DNA from: Sitta carolinensis
Taxonomy: Eukaryota; Chordata; Aves; Passeriformes; Sittidae
Assembly: GCA_032173965.1 (NCBI GenBank)
Contig: JAVUNC010000004.1
Location: 63,548,501-63,612,500, forward strand
DNA: 64,000 nt
Direction of reading: 5' to 3'
In this document: piece by piece, positions 41,019-51,640 of the stretch
Position numbering within the stretch: the first letter of the stretch is position 1
Layout of the letters: every line of letters starts with the position of its first letter
The notes under the pieces: model-generated
What the model saw: the letters and a program-made list of their open reading frames with translations, nothing else
The model's database searches: none
Told to the model about the DNA's origin: nothing
Program-made: the position numbers and the translations under genes

Positions 41019-44000
41019 TATTTACACATTATTCCCAATAGTGAAGGCTTTGCACATCTCAGTGTATCCATACTTTTGGGTCAGTTGTTCTAGCCACACT
41101 ACAGGCAGCAATTGTTAGCAAGATTGAATTATGTGTGTCATCCTACTCCAGAAATATATTCTTTGTGTCTGGAAGAACCTTAGAACTCTCACCTCCCTGA
41201 GTATACAAAATACCTGAAAGAAAAAAGGAGGTAAGATAAAAGCAGTGCCAGCTGTTTGCTTTACTGGGTACAAACTGGCTGAAAAGGAGCTGTAGCTCCC
41301 AAGATCCTGTTCCATCCCACGCTCCCAGTCAGCAGAATTTCTGACAGCCAGGCAGAGTACTAGGGGCACTAACTTCCACCAAGGAATCTCTCATGTCCCA
41401 GGTATTTCTTCTCTGAATTATATTTGCTGGCAGTATCTGAAACTACTGAGTTCCATATGAAGGTTGTGTTTTACCCAGCTAAGCACCTTGGCAAGGACGT
41501 GTCTCCCTGACAAAGATGATGGCTTCAGGCTAGATCTGGATGCATGAAATTGCTGCTACTGGGCACCCACCACTGGTTTGGGTGCAAAAGAATAACAGGC
41601 AAAACGATTACAGCAGTTCCATTAGCAAACTAGAGAAGATGACCCGCATTCCATTCCTAGGTCCTTCCCTGAAAACAGTTTTGCTTAGTATTGGCAGCTG
41701 GAAGGAAAATGTGAGCTTCTTTAGCTGAGCTTGGCATCTATGGCTGGCATGAGCTCTTTTAAAATCTCATTATTAGAATTCTGCTAATCAATTTTCTTCT
41801 TGGGAAAGAAATATGAAAGGGTCTGCCCCCAATTAAAATATTTTTGTTTAAAAACTAAACGATCTCATTGGAGTAATTAAGCACTTCCTCAAAGTGCTCA
41901 CTGGTTCTTTATTGCAAGGAACAGCACTGGTGATTTGAATTTTAGGGGCCTGACCTCTGAGTCTATTGAAACCAGGAGACATCAGTCAGCTTCAGTAAGG
42001 TTTGGTTCTGGCCCTGACAGGCCTCATAATAATCAAACAAACACCACAGTTTGTCAGTGTTTCAATAGTTAATAATTAACCTCTGCCATAAGCTGGTCAG
42101 AAAAGATGGTGTTGGTGGACCTTGTCTTCTCTCCCTCTCTCTCTTTTAAGAGACAGAGGTGGGACTTTTATGATCCTCAATAGTATTGTGTCTGAGCTCT
42201 TCTAAGCCTGCTCCAAGCTGCCAAGAACTACAGGCTCCCAATGCTGTATCCACAGGTCTGTAGGTTTTCCATTCAAACAACACATGCTCTGTCCCAGCCC
42301 AGGCTGAAGGGAGGACCAAGAAAACCACCCATCTCCTCCAGCACGGAGCCCTGTCGAGTGCTTTGAGCACAAACTGCCCCCGCAGTGGAACTGTTGCCTG
42401 GGGGCTTCTCTGAGATGGGCTGGCTCTGCCGCTCCCCTCATGTGAGACAGGAACATTTCTGATGTGGAGTTTTGTGCTGTGGGCAATGACCATGAGGCTA
42501 CGTGCTACCAACACTATCTTTTCCCGGGAGCCTGCTTTCTGACCATCATTCTTCTCTTTTATACTTGTGTTTGATGTTATTTTCCTCCAGTGTATTTTTA
42601 TTTTCCATTTCTGGAATCACATTTACATTAACAGTGCAATTGTCACTGAAAAGGGACTGCCTTCATCCGCAACTTTAAACAAGATGAGAATGGAAAATAA
42701 TTCACGTTGTAAGGGTGGGAAAATGTGATTTAAATGATGTAAGAAACTTATATAGTAAAGTCTCCCTGAATTTTTGAAGTTTCAACAGCTTAGCTGAAAG
42801 AAGTCTAGCAAGATACTCAGCAGTGATTTATAAAAACAGCCTTATGCCTTAGCCAGGCCAGATTTTACCATCGTTTCTGGTGTTCATTAGCATCTCATTG
42901 CACATGTCGTCCCATTGATCCCAATGGAACAAGCCCACACAATAGACTTCTATTCAAGGGTGGTGAAGGCGGTCCATACGCCCATCCCCAAACACTGAGA
43001 CATGGCAAAGGTTTGTGAATAGACTGCAGATAATTTTTGTTGTGTCTTCTAGAATTTGTACTAGCCTATTATTAACCTGTAAATATTCACTGGAAACATG
43101 CATTGTTTAAAATTGAGATACAAAATGAGACAAGGATTTTTTTTTTTCTTTCTCTTTAGTGAGTCTTCCATGCTTTTGAATGTGTAGTGGAAAAATGATT
43201 CAATAATTTCTATGACTGTATTTGTTTTCACTATAGCTATGAAAGCTAAATTGTATTACACTTGTTTCTGAGGTGGCAAAACATTTCAATCTTTATTGGT
43301 TAGAACACCGATGCTTTCATGCTGAGATAACTGTAAATATTTGAGAAGCTTACTTAACCTCAGCACATCTGGGGTTTCTGATGGGGAGGATTTGGGGGGA
43401 GGGGGAGGGCAGCTCTCCTGTACACTGTATCCATCTCCCACCCTGTTTCCAGCTGATATTTAAATACCTTATATGATTTAAAGAATAACATAGTAATCAT
43501 CAACTATCTAAAGTAGTGAGGGAGAGGGTTCTTAAAAGTCATTGTGTGAGTTTCAGTATCAAGCATAAGAGATGGAGAAAGTTCACAGTAATAAGAATGC
43601 AAATAACTGCAAATGATATGGAAGGGCAGAAATAAAAAGAAAACTTGCTCATTTAAGAATGTTAATATCTTAGTTGTCAGTATGGGCGAGAACATAAAGG
43701 CAAAAGTGAAAATATATACAGGCCTTTGAGCAGCATTATTATGCTTTAACACTGTGTCAAGCCAGATGTGATTCCAAACTATTTGACAAGATTTTTTTTG
43801 CCAGGACTGTCAGGTTTAGCCCATTCAGCATTCCTGAAGTGTGAACCACTCTCTGAGAACCACACATAGGAAATATGTATCACAGTCTCAGCTCTGTGGC
43901 TGTATTTGGGAGATGATGCAAGTTTTACCGACCAGTGAAAATTGAACTATTTAGTGGATTCATATTCAATAATACTGACAGGCTTGTTCTGGGTTTTTTT

Positions 44001-45829
44001 TTTTTCTGGGATTCCAAAGATGGCAAAATATTTCACTGTTAGTTGTTACTATGGTACGTCTGATAGCTGAAGAAACATTCAAAGTGATTTTCTGATTTTC
44101 TAGAATGTTTTCTCTTTGTAGAATGCAGGTTTCAGGTGCAGTTACTACAGAAAAGAAAAAGGAATTACATGCGAACTGTTGATTAAGTGTTTTTTATTGT
44201 TTATGGAAACAAATCTACTTTTGTTAGCAAACGTCATATATCAGAGGATTAACAATTTGCACATCTTTAATTAATTAGACTTTGACTTTTTAGATTTTAT
44301 TACTAAGGTATTGTGCCATATTTTTCCAGAAGTTTTGTGAATCAATATTTAAATGCAGAAAATAAAATATCATCCTTAATTAACTGCACTGAAATGTCTG
44401 TCAGTTATTTCCTTTAAGTTTAAGTTATCTCCAGAAGCAGTGCCTGGTATGGACCTGATCCTGTTGTCTTCTGCAGAATACTTTGGAAATATCAGTAAGT
44501 GCTCCAGTTTCATACTTAAAGAATGGGAAGAATTTGTTCTGACCCCCTTATTGCCAACGAATTTAAAATTATATGAATGGAGAGGAATTTTTCTCTATCG
44601 AGGCAGAAGAATTTTAACTCTATTTATCAGCAGAATTTGACTACAGCAGCCAGGACAGCCTTTTTTCCCCTTCCCAGTCACTGTCCTCATATTGCCCTGC
44701 TACCAGAAAGAAAATTTGTGATAAACACAAGAACTAAAACCGTCTTTCAGCCTATTCACTTCAGCGATGTCAAGGTGTCAGATGACAAGATACTATCAAT
44801 CTGAATTATACCATCAATCTAAATGAAATCCGTTAGAACATCTTGAGCAAAAGCAGCAAGCACTTAGGGAGTCTCAGCTGTCCTCTCTAAAATAAAATGC
44901 GCGCTGTTTAGAAACAACCGAATTTCAGCTTTAGCACCCAGTGCGGTGCAGCGCAACCCCTTTGTGGCAGCACTTGTCTCACAGAAAGCCAGCTGAGAGC
45001 TTTCTTTTAATGCAGCGATCTTGGCTTCTTCAATTGTATCAACTACTCGTAGTGCTAACAGTTGTAACTCTTTTTATACTGAAAGCACTGTTGTCAAGTG
45101 TCAAAATTAAATTAAAAGCAAGCAGAGATGGCGAAAACTAATAAAGCATAAGAACGAATAGTCTTCTAATAAACCCAAAAGAAAAATACATAACACTGGT
45201 GTAAGCAGTTTTCATATCACTACTTGGATTCTGAGTTGCCGGCCGGATCAATAAAGTCAAAGGGAGACGAGATTTAATATTCTGTCATAGTGACGCTGTG
45301 CAAGAGCAAAGTACATCCAATTCCCATACCAAACTCTATGTTAATTCAAAATAGGACACTGCCTTAAAGTGCACCCATTAACTAAAATCCAATATTTGAA
45401 AAAGCACGATTTCGTTTCGGAGTAGCCTCTAAACCCAGAAATCCTCCCCGTGAGCCGCGGCCGGGTACGTAGCGGGTTGAGTCCCTCACGGTCCGGCTCG
45501 GTGCCGGCGCTGTTAGGGACTGGACGCTCCTGCACCTGATATTCTGAGTCTCCCCGAGCAGTTCGTCTTTCCAGAATAAGCGCTTTTCCTTTCCTCAACG
45601 TATCTCTGTGCCTTTATGAAAATAGGAATTAAAAGGTGGGATAGAGCACGTGAATTTGAAGTAGCGACCACCTAGCCGTATTTTTCACCCTATCCGACTC
45701 CTCGAATAGTGAAACATTTGTTTTTCTGGCTCCTGGGGCTTAATTTCGTTGCTGTGCAGTCGGGGCAGTTTCGCTGTCGAGTGAACCGCTACTTCTCCGC
45801 AGCCCTATCCCTAATGTCCCTGGCCGGGG
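41019..45829. other. Non-coding, no gene seen
   Basis: AT-rich unique DNA until about 45400, where CpGs begin to rise toward the OLIG3 CpG domain. The block at about 44160-44400 (TAATTAATTAGAC near 44270, ACGTCATAT near 44231) is a further conserved-element-like stretch. Confidence 0.5.
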
Positions 45830-46025
45830 ATGGCGGGCATTTGTCCGGCGCGGAGCTACAGCGGCGGCAGCGCGGCCCCCGCCCGTCGAGGGCACCCACC
45901 GCCCGCCGAGCGCACCCACCGCCCGCCACGGGACGGGGCGGCCCCGCCGCTCTCCGCCGGCTCCCCTGCAAAAGGTCCGGGAGGGTCTCCTCCCACGTGG
46001 CTGCGCCCAAGACTGACAATTCCCA
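45830..46025. promoter_or_regulatory. CpG island, distal OLIG3 upstream region
   Basis: Very GC-rich, CpG-dense stretch with GGCGGGC, GGCGGCGGCAG and CCGCCCGCC motifs, ending abruptly at a long polypyrimidine tract. Open frames through it encode only Pro/Arg/Ala-rich shadows with no domain. Confidence 0.7.
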
Positions 46026-46030
46026 CGCAC

Positions 46031-46255
46031 CCCTCTGCTCTGCCTCTTTTTTTCTTCTTTCCTTCTTTCCTTTTCTTCTTCTTTCTCCTTTCCTTCCCTT
46101 TTCCTTCATTTCTCTTTCTTTTTTCTCTTTTTCTTTCTTTCCTTCCTTCTTTTTCCTTCTTCTCTTTCTCCTTTCCCTCCTTTTTCTTCTTTTCTTCTTT
46201 TCTTTCTTTCTTTCTTCTTTCCTCTTTTTCTTCTTCTTTCTTTCTTTTTCTTTCT

Positions 46256-46295
<40 letters not shown>

Positions 46296-46298
46296 TTT

Positions 46299-46359
<61 letters not shown>

Positions 46360-46604
46360 TTTCTTCTTTTTCTTCCTTCCTTCCTTCCTTTCTTCCTTTC
46401 TTCCTTTCTTTCCTTTCTTTCCTTTCTTTCCTTTCTTTCTTTTCTTTCCTTCTTTCCGTCTTCACTTCTTTCCTTCCTTCTTTCTTTCCCTTTTTCCTTC
46501 CTTTTTCTTCTCCCTTTATCTCTTTCCTTCCCCCCCCCCCCCCCCCCCTTTATCTGTCTCCCTGTGTCTCTTTCCTTTATTCATCTCTGGTTTTCTCTTT
46601 CTTT
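46031..46604 (+). repeat. Long polypyrimidine tract, (TTTC)n with C19
   Basis: About 570 bp of almost pure pyrimidine on the + strand: degenerate CTTT/CTTCC at the left, a regular (TTTC)n core at about 46258-46358, then (CCTTTCTTT)-like units and a run of 19 C at 46530-46548. All long open frames across it (Phe/Leu/Ser or Lys/Arg/Glu low complexity) are artefacts of the repeat. Confidence 0.97.
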
Positions 46605-46729
46605 CGAGCTGCAGCGAGGAAGGCTGGACGTGTCAGGCAGTGTTAGGACCAGCAATCGTGCTGGAGAAGGGCTGTTTATTTACTAAACGACTTTCCTGGC
46701 GAGGCTCCCTGCGCTCGGGATTTAATCCT

Positions 46730-47560
46730 GCGTATCTTTCCCAACTCCTTCCTTTGCCCTAAGGCGACCCCGAGCGGAGCCGAGTCCAGCCGCCCCGTCC
46801 CGTGAGTGGGATGTTGTGGGACTGGCCCGCACAGCCGAGACAGGGACGTTGGGAAGCAGCGACGTCCCCGGGGAAAGGGAGAGAAAATTGTTACTAATAT
46901 TCCTTCGAGCGACAAGTCTCCCCGTCCCAGCGCCCGCCCCTCTGGCCCAGCGGCGCACCGGCGGCTCCGTAGTGCGGCATCATCCCCCGGACCCATTCCG
47001 AGGAAAACCCAAACCCAGAGGTGAGCTGGGCTCTCAGGAGCAGCTCGCCCTGCCGGAGGCGAGGACAGGACCCCTCCTGTTGCTTCTCCCCCGACGGCAT
47101 CTTTTTGCCTTCCTCTTCTCTGTCCCCGTCGGACCTGAACGTCCCCAAACCAAGACGCGCCTCTGCTCAGGAGCGGCGGGCGCGGGCACGAAGGGTGGGA
47201 GCTGTAGCCCCTCGAACAGCCTCCAAACCGGGGCAGGGGTTTTTCCCCGATCCTGGCTGGTTTTCTGCCGCTGTCGCCGTCATCGTATCAATTTTTGTTC
47301 ATTTGCTTCACCCCAGCTCTACGGGAGAACAGGACTCAGGGAGGAGCGGGCAGGAGCCACCCGGAGAGCGGCTCTGCAGGGTGCGGAGACCGGCGGCGCC
47401 TGGCTCTGTGGGGTCGGACGGCCCTGTGCACTCCGGGCCCGGCCACGTTTCCTGCCTGTATGTCCGGCAAACCTGTCAGCTGAGGAAAAGTCTAGGGCGG
47501 TTTAAGGCTTTCGCGGTGGAAGCGTGATAAAGCCGAGATAGCGTTCAGTTACTTTTGATA
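46730..47560. promoter_or_regulatory. CpG island 1 upstream of OLIG3
   Basis: GC-rich and CpG-dense with many CGG/CCG and GGGGC elements, between two pyrimidine tracts. No coding potential is convincing in any frame: the 229-aa and 168-aa frames overlap in different phases and show no domain. It is probably part of the broad hypomethylated domain typical of developmental transcription-factor genes (family knowledge). Confidence 0.7.
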
Positions 47561-47578
47561 TATTCTCCTATATATTTT

Positions 47579-47655
47579 TCGTTTTTCTTTTCTCTTTTCT
47601 TTTCTTTTCTTTTTCTTTTCTTTTCTTTTCTTTTCTTTTCTTTTCTTTTCCTTTC
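47579..47655 (+). repeat. (TTTTC)n pentanucleotide repeat
   Basis: About 75 bp of TTTTC units with occasional TTTTTC, separating two CpG-rich blocks upstream of OLIG3. Confidence 0.95.
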
Positions 47656-47779
47656 TCCACCGCAGGATTTACTGACAGCGCTAGAATCAGAAGGCTTTAA
47701 TTTTGCTCAGCAGATTAACCACAGTTAAACTCAGTCGGACGAAAATATCCCTTTTTTCCTGACTCTTCGCCCTCCTCGG

Positions 47780-48955
47780 GGCCTGGACACTATGGAAGAA
47801 CCAGGTCCATCCAAGAATTCTTCTGGGCACTAAGCACCTTTTGGAAAGGGGACACTCAGCCGGTCAGTTTCCCCCGAGAGAGGTGGGGCACAGGGCCCGC
47901 TCCGGGAGTTCCGCGGGTGGCAAGGGTGCCTACCGCCCTGTCCAGTCTGACAGCCCCGCACTCATCGCGTACGCACCGCCGGGGGCTGGGGAGATCCGGC
48001 GGACGACCACACGCCCTACCCCGGACACGAAGGCTGCTCCCACCGCCGTCCCCGCAGGGAAATTCTCACCTCCCCGTACCGAGACCTCGCAAGCGGACAC
48101 TCCGGTTCGATCCGCACCCGGGGCAGAGGCAGACGCGGGGATCGGCCCAGAGCTGAGGTGGTGACACCCGCCCCGGGTGCCCCGCCCGCCTCGCCCCACC
48201 GGCTCGGCCCCACGCACCCTCCTCCCTTCCCCGCGCCACCTCCGGCTGCGGCCGGTGCCCGGGACCCGTCTACTTACTGGCGCGAACGCCTGGGGATGTT
48301 TGCAGAGCTGCCCTCCCTTCCCGCCTGTGGCCGGCCCGGCCCGCCGCTCTCGGTCCCACCGACGGCTGCTCCGGCCGCCCCGCCGCGCCGCCCCCGCCCG
48401 AGCCCGAGGTCAGAGGAGCCCCGGGGGCTGCCGGCCACCCCTCCTCCAGCCGCCAAGCACGCCGGCTTGCCTCCGCACCCTGGCTTTCCCCGTTTATTTA
48501 AAGGGAGTCACTGGCCCGTGGGGAGGCAGATTTCCCAGCCCGCACCTTCCCGCGGCTGATGCCCGAGTCATCTCACATTTAAACAAAGCGGCTACCCAGG
48601 TACGAGGCAGTTGCGGCCAGTCCGCCCAGGCGAGGGACAGCCGGTGTCGCACCACACGCCCCGGCCGGGGGGACAGGGAAAGGGGGAGGGAAAGGCAAAC
48701 AAAGCGTGGAGCCGCGGCTGGAGCCGGGCATGTTGTAGGACGGGGGCGACCGACGTCCCCCAACCCCTCTCGCCGTAGCGGAGGGACTTCCTCGGGCGGC
48801 TTCTGCCCGCTGCCGCCCGCCACGGGGCTTGCTGGCCGGCCCCTCGCAGGCGCGCAGCCCCTCGCAGCCCCCTGCCTCCCTACTGTAGACGGGATGAGGT
48901 TTTATATTGGAAATGAGGAGGCAGGGGGAGGAGAAGGCGCGCACACGGAGCGATG
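47780..48955. promoter_or_regulatory. CpG island 2 upstream of OLIG3
   Basis: Densest CpG block of the window, with repeated CGCCCC, CCGCCC and GGCCGG elements. It includes AT-rich islets such as TTTATTTAAA (48493-48502) and AACAAAGCGG near 48581. It ends about 210 bp before the OLIG3 TATA box. Open frames up to 259 aa here are compositional (Pro/Arg/Ala-rich) with no recognisable family. Confidence 0.75.
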
Positions 48956-48964
48956 AGTGTGCGG

Positions 48965-48973
48965 TGTCAATCA
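48965..48973 (-). promoter_or_regulatory. PBX-MEIS/PREP-like composite site
   Basis: On the minus strand this reads TGATTGACA, nine of the ten bases of the classical TGATTGACAG composite site for PBX with MEIS/PREP. It lies about 200 bp upstream of the OLIG3 TATA box. Hindbrain and neural-tube genes are often regulated by such sites (established knowledge); occupancy here is inference. Confidence 0.35.
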
Positions 48974-49166
48974 GAGGGGTTTTGTGTCTCCTTGACTCCT
49001 GATGGTCCGTGGCTGAGGTGTCCCGGGTGGCACCACAATGAATATGAATAGGGGTCCTTGCTAAATGGGACAGTCAAAGCGCACCGCCCTGAATAATGGC
49101 ACGTCATCCTAACTAGACCATTATACATAGGAGGGCTCCTTTTGTCTCTGCTCTCTGCTGCAGCTC

Positions 49167-49173
49167 TATAAAA
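49167..49173 (+). promoter_or_regulatory. OLIG3: TATA box of OLIG3
   Basis: TATAAAA lies 337 bp before the OLIG3 ATG in the context CAGCTCTATAAAAGCCCC, a textbook TATA box with GC-rich flanks. It predicts a start site about 25-30 bp downstream, near 49195-49203, and a 5' leader of about 305 nt. The TATA box is seen directly; its use as the OLIG3 start is inferred from spacing and orientation. Confidence 0.75.
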
Positions 49174-49247
49174 GCCCCTCTTTTTCAAGCTGAGGTTAGT
49201 CCAAGCATACACTAACTAGCCATCCTGTAAACAGGCTGAGTAACTGG

Positions 49248-49251
<4 letters not shown>

Positions 49252-49288
<37 letters not shown>

Positions 49289-49318
49289 GAGAGAGAGAGG
49301 GAGAGGAGAGAGAGGAGC
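49252..49318 (+). repeat. (GA)n purine tract in the OLIG3 5' leader
   Basis: This nearly pure GA dinucleotide run, broken by a few GGG steps, continues as a purine-rich stretch to about 49342. It falls within the predicted 5' UTR, about 50-120 nt from the predicted cap site. It contains no ATG. Such tracts can form triplex DNA or bind GAGA-type factors and are length-variable. Confidence 0.9.
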
Positions 49319-49503
49319 ATTGGAGAGAGAGGGGACAGAGGGGCTTTTTTCCTCTTCCTCCAGCATTTCCAGCCCTTCGCTGGCAGACCCTGCCGTCCGT
49401 TTACTTTCTTTTCGTTTTGTTTTTGTTGCTTTTTGAAGGAGAGTTGTCTTGTTCCACCGCCTCCAGAGCAGGGAAGAGTTTCTTGCTCAGAAGCCCGAAT
49501 ACA

Positions 49504-50325
49504 ATGAATTCTGACTCCAGCTCTGTCTCCAGCAGAGCTTCCTCGCCAGACATGGATGAGATGTACCTGAGAGACCATCACCACCACCACCACCATCACC
49601 ACCACCAAGACAGCCGGCTCAACTCTGTCTCCTCCACCCAGAACGATCTGGTGCAGAAGATGTCTGGGGAAGGCCTCACCAGGAACGGTTCCAAGGCCGG
49701 AGGGGAAGGCAGCAAGTACAAAATCAAGAAGCAGCTTTCCGAGCAGGACCTGCAGCAGCTGCGGCTGAAGATCAACGGCCGGGAGCGTAAGAGGATGCAC
49801 GACCTCAACCTCGCCATGGACGGACTGCGGGAGGTGATGCCCTACGCTCATGGACCTTCTGTGAGAAAACTCTCCAAAATCGCCACCCTCCTGCTGGCCA
49901 GAAACTATATCCTGATGCTCACCAGCTCCCTGGAGGAGATGAAGAGGCTAGTTGGGGAAATCTACGGGGGACACCACTCGGCCTTTCACTGCGGCACGGT
50001 GGGACACTCAGCCGGGCACCCGCCCCACGCCGCCGGCACTGTACACCAGGTGCATCCCATCCTCGGCAGCGCCTTGTCCTCCGCCAACACCTCCTCCTCC
50101 CTCTCCGCCTCCTTGCCGGCCATCGGCACCATCCGACCCCCACACTCCCTGCTCAAGACCCCCTCGACACCCCCCGCCCTGCAGCTCGGAAGCGGCTTCC
50201 AACACTGGGCGGGCTTGCCGTGCCCCTGCACCATCTGCCAGATGCCTCCCCCGCCCCACCTCTCGGCCCTCACCGCCTCCAACATGGCCAGGATCTCGGG
50301 GGAGACCAAGGACCTCCTGAAGTGA
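49504..50325 (+). CDS. OLIG3: Oligodendrocyte transcription factor 3 (bHLH), complete single-exon ORF
   Basis: The ORF encodes 273 aa, close to the 272 aa of human OLIG3. The N-terminus ([20 protein letters not shown]) is a Ser-rich OLIG3 signature, followed by ten consecutive His (residues 25-34). The bHLH domain spans about residues 85-142: a basic region with the core [12 protein letters not shown] (91-102), helix 1 to about 113, a loop with [13 protein letters not shown] (113-125), and helix 2 ending near SSLEEMKRL. The tail carries [11 protein letters not shown], a Cys-containing [20 protein letters not shown] block (about 238-256) and the terminal KDLLK. It is a nuclear E-box-binding regulator of dorsal neural-tube progenitors (family knowledge). 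The reading frame is open upstream to about 49417, but that upstream start codon is TTG; 49504 is the first in-frame ATG, with A at -3, and no ATG occurs between the predicted TSS and here. There is no frameshift or internal stop. OLIG1 and OLIG2 share the bHLH but differ in the N- and C-terminal blocks. Confidence 0.98.
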   Translation: MNSDSSSVSSRASSPDMDEMYLRDHHHHHHHHHHQDSRLNSVSSTQNDLVQKMSGEGLTRNGSKAGGEGSKYKIKKQLSEQDLQQLRLKINGRERKRMHDLNLAMDGLREVMPYAHGPSVRKLSKIATLLLARNYILMLTSSLEEMKRLVGEIYGGHHSAFHCGTVGHSAGHPPHAAGTVHQVHPILGSALSSANTSSSLSASLPAIGTIRPPHSLLKTPSTPPALQLGSGFQHWAGLPCPCTICQMPPPPHLSALTASNMARISGETKDLLK

Positions 50326-50570
50326 CTCGGCGGGGCTCCCCCGGCCGCTGGGCTGCGCCGGAGCCGGCGCTCCCCCGGACGGACAGGGGGCTGCGGCCGG
50401 TGCCCCCTGAGCCGCAGACGGACCTGCCCCCGCTGCCCCGCCCGCCAAGCCCCCTGTAACACGGGATTAGTGTAGTAAGGACCTTGCAAAGGTAATGCTC
50501 TACCCGGCTCCTCGGGCGATGTTTTCTTATTATACTAAACTGGAAAAAAAAAAAGTCCCTGTTGTAAAAA

Positions 50571-50620
50571 GAATGATGATAATAATAATAATGATAATAA
50601 TGGTAATAATAATAATAATG
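50571..50620 (+). repeat. (AAT)n / (GAT)n trinucleotide tract
   Basis: This imperfect AAT repeat with GAT and GGT interruptions lies in the probable OLIG3 3' UTR, about 245 bp after the stop codon. Confidence 0.85.
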
Positions 50621-50762
50621 CCGCTGATGGTAATCAAATGTAAATGATTCCTTAAAATGTATGTAAAAGGGGAAAAAAAAAAAAAAAGAAAAAAAAAGAC
50701 ATGGTTGTCATTGTAGTGTTCGCAGCTACCAAGAAACGATGAAATCGGTTTGGGGCTTTTTG

Positions 50763-50763
<1 letters not shown>

Positions 50764-50800
<37 letters not shown>
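50764..50800 (+). repeat. Poly(T) run, 37 bases
   Basis: Uninterrupted T homopolymer in the OLIG3 3' region, preceded about 90 bp earlier by an A-rich run (50672-50697). Its length is likely to be error-prone in assembly. Confidence 0.9.
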
Positions 50801-50801
<1 letters not shown>

Positions 50802-51307
50802 GTCCGGGCTTTTCCTTTTCTTTCCTTTCGCAAGGCGACACCTCCGGAATTTCCCGTCCTAAACCTGCCCGCGGCAGCGCAGCGGCGGCCCAAGGTAGAC
50901 CAGGGAGTGCATGCATGCATGCTTTCCGCCCCATCTTGTCACCCGTGGGGACCGGCCATAGGCGGCTCCCCTGGCAACAGGGACTTCCCAGGGAATTCAC
51001 TAAAGTTTTCGAGTGTGGTTTATAGTTTGGGGGTTTTGTGGTTTCGTGGTTTTTTGTTTTGTTTTTGCAGATTTGGTTACGATGCGGTTTTGTTTGCGGT
51101 AGTTTTTCTTCCCTCTGTAAAGAAAAAAGGAAAAAAACCAAACCAAAACAAAAAAAGAGGAAAATTGTGCGAAACACAGCACAACCCTCCAGCAGACCTG
51201 TTTTGTTTTGCCAAATCTCCCATCTCCTGCTCTCGGTGAAGTGTTAAGACAGTGATTTAGCTGTCTGGGGTACAAATTTCTGGCTCTGGGTTTATTCGTG
51301 TTTGCTG

Positions 51308-51308
<1 letters not shown>

Positions 51309-51343
<35 letters not shown>
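51309..51343 (+). repeat. Poly(T) run, 35 bases
   Basis: A second long T homopolymer in the OLIG3 3' region. No LINE or SINE body is recognisable beside it, so it is listed only as a homopolymer. Confidence 0.9.
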
Positions 51344-51348
<5 letters not shown>

Positions 51349-51616
51349 TTGCTATGGTTTTTTTACATGCGGTGTCAGCTCTTGTCAGATCGGTGATTTG
51401 TACATCTAAATCGGAACCTTTGTTGCTGTTTATTTCCTTTTCGATATGTTTTCCTGGGAGTTTGCTTGAAATAATCTTACTCTTCATTTTGTTCGTTTGT
51501 TTGTTTGTTTTGGGTTGGGGCCTCAAAGACACCACCATGTCTTTATTTTTTATATATTCTTGATAATAACTATCGATATATTTATTATTGACCAGTGTTT
51601 CTGGATGAGATTTCCA

Positions 51617-51627
51617 GATAAAGTAAA
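51617..51627 (+). terminator. Candidate variant poly(A) signals (GATAAA / AGTAAA)
   Basis: Two overlapping non-canonical poly(A) hexamers lie 1.29 kb after the OLIG3 stop, followed within 20-45 bp by T/G-rich sequence of the kind that binds cleavage factors. They are proposed because no AATAAA or ATTAAA was seen nearer to the gene. Confidence 0.35.
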
Positions 51628-51640
51628 AAATTAATTCCAA

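Larger units (their letters stand above)
48960..49200 (+). promoter_or_regulatory. OLIG3: OLIG3 proximal promoter
   Basis: Between the CpG island and the TATA box the base composition falls to mixed, non-repetitive sequence rich in recognisable motifs: TGTCAATCA at 48965-48973 (reverse complement TGATTGACA, a PBX-MEIS/PREP core), GTCAAAG at 49073-49079 (near-consensus TCF/LEF), ACGTCA at 49101-49106 (half CRE), and ATTA-containing stretches at about 49112 and 49131. Olig3 is known as a Wnt-responsive dorsal neural gene, which fits a TCF-like site. Motif matches are by eye and individually weak; the block as a promoter is supported by its position. Confidence 0.6.
50326..51640 (+). other. OLIG3: Probable OLIG3 3' UTR
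   Basis: The first 140 bp after the stop stay GC-rich, then the sequence turns AT- and homopolymer-rich: an (AAT)n-like run, two T-runs of 37 and 35 bases, and AU-rich ATTTATTATT near 51580. No AATAAA was found by eye before 53702. The variants GATAAA (51617-51622) and AGTAAA (51622-51627), followed by T/G-rich sequence at about 51645-51662, are the best poly(A) signal candidates, giving a 3' UTR of about 1.3 kb. The end is inferred. Confidence 0.45.

Noticed and set aside
46106..46465. 119-aa Lys/Arg/Glu-rich minus-strand frame
   Set aside because: Reverse complement of the same CT tract; no real protein composition.
45709..46762. Long open frames of 325 and 310 aa
   Set aside because: They run through a polypyrimidine microsatellite and encode Phe/Leu/Ser low complexity; the two overlap in different phases.
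46816..48956. Frames of up to 259 aa in the CpG islands
   Set aside because: Pro/Arg/Ala-rich GC shadows with no domain, several overlapping frames and no splice or start context.
49417..49503. 29-residue N-terminal extension of OLIG3
   Set aside because: The upstream start is TTG, and the residues do not resemble any OLIG protein; the ATG at 49504 gives the family N-terminus.
49986..50489. Antisense frames of 167 and 146 aa over OLIG3
   Set aside because: Shadows of the GC-rich OLIG3 coding strand.
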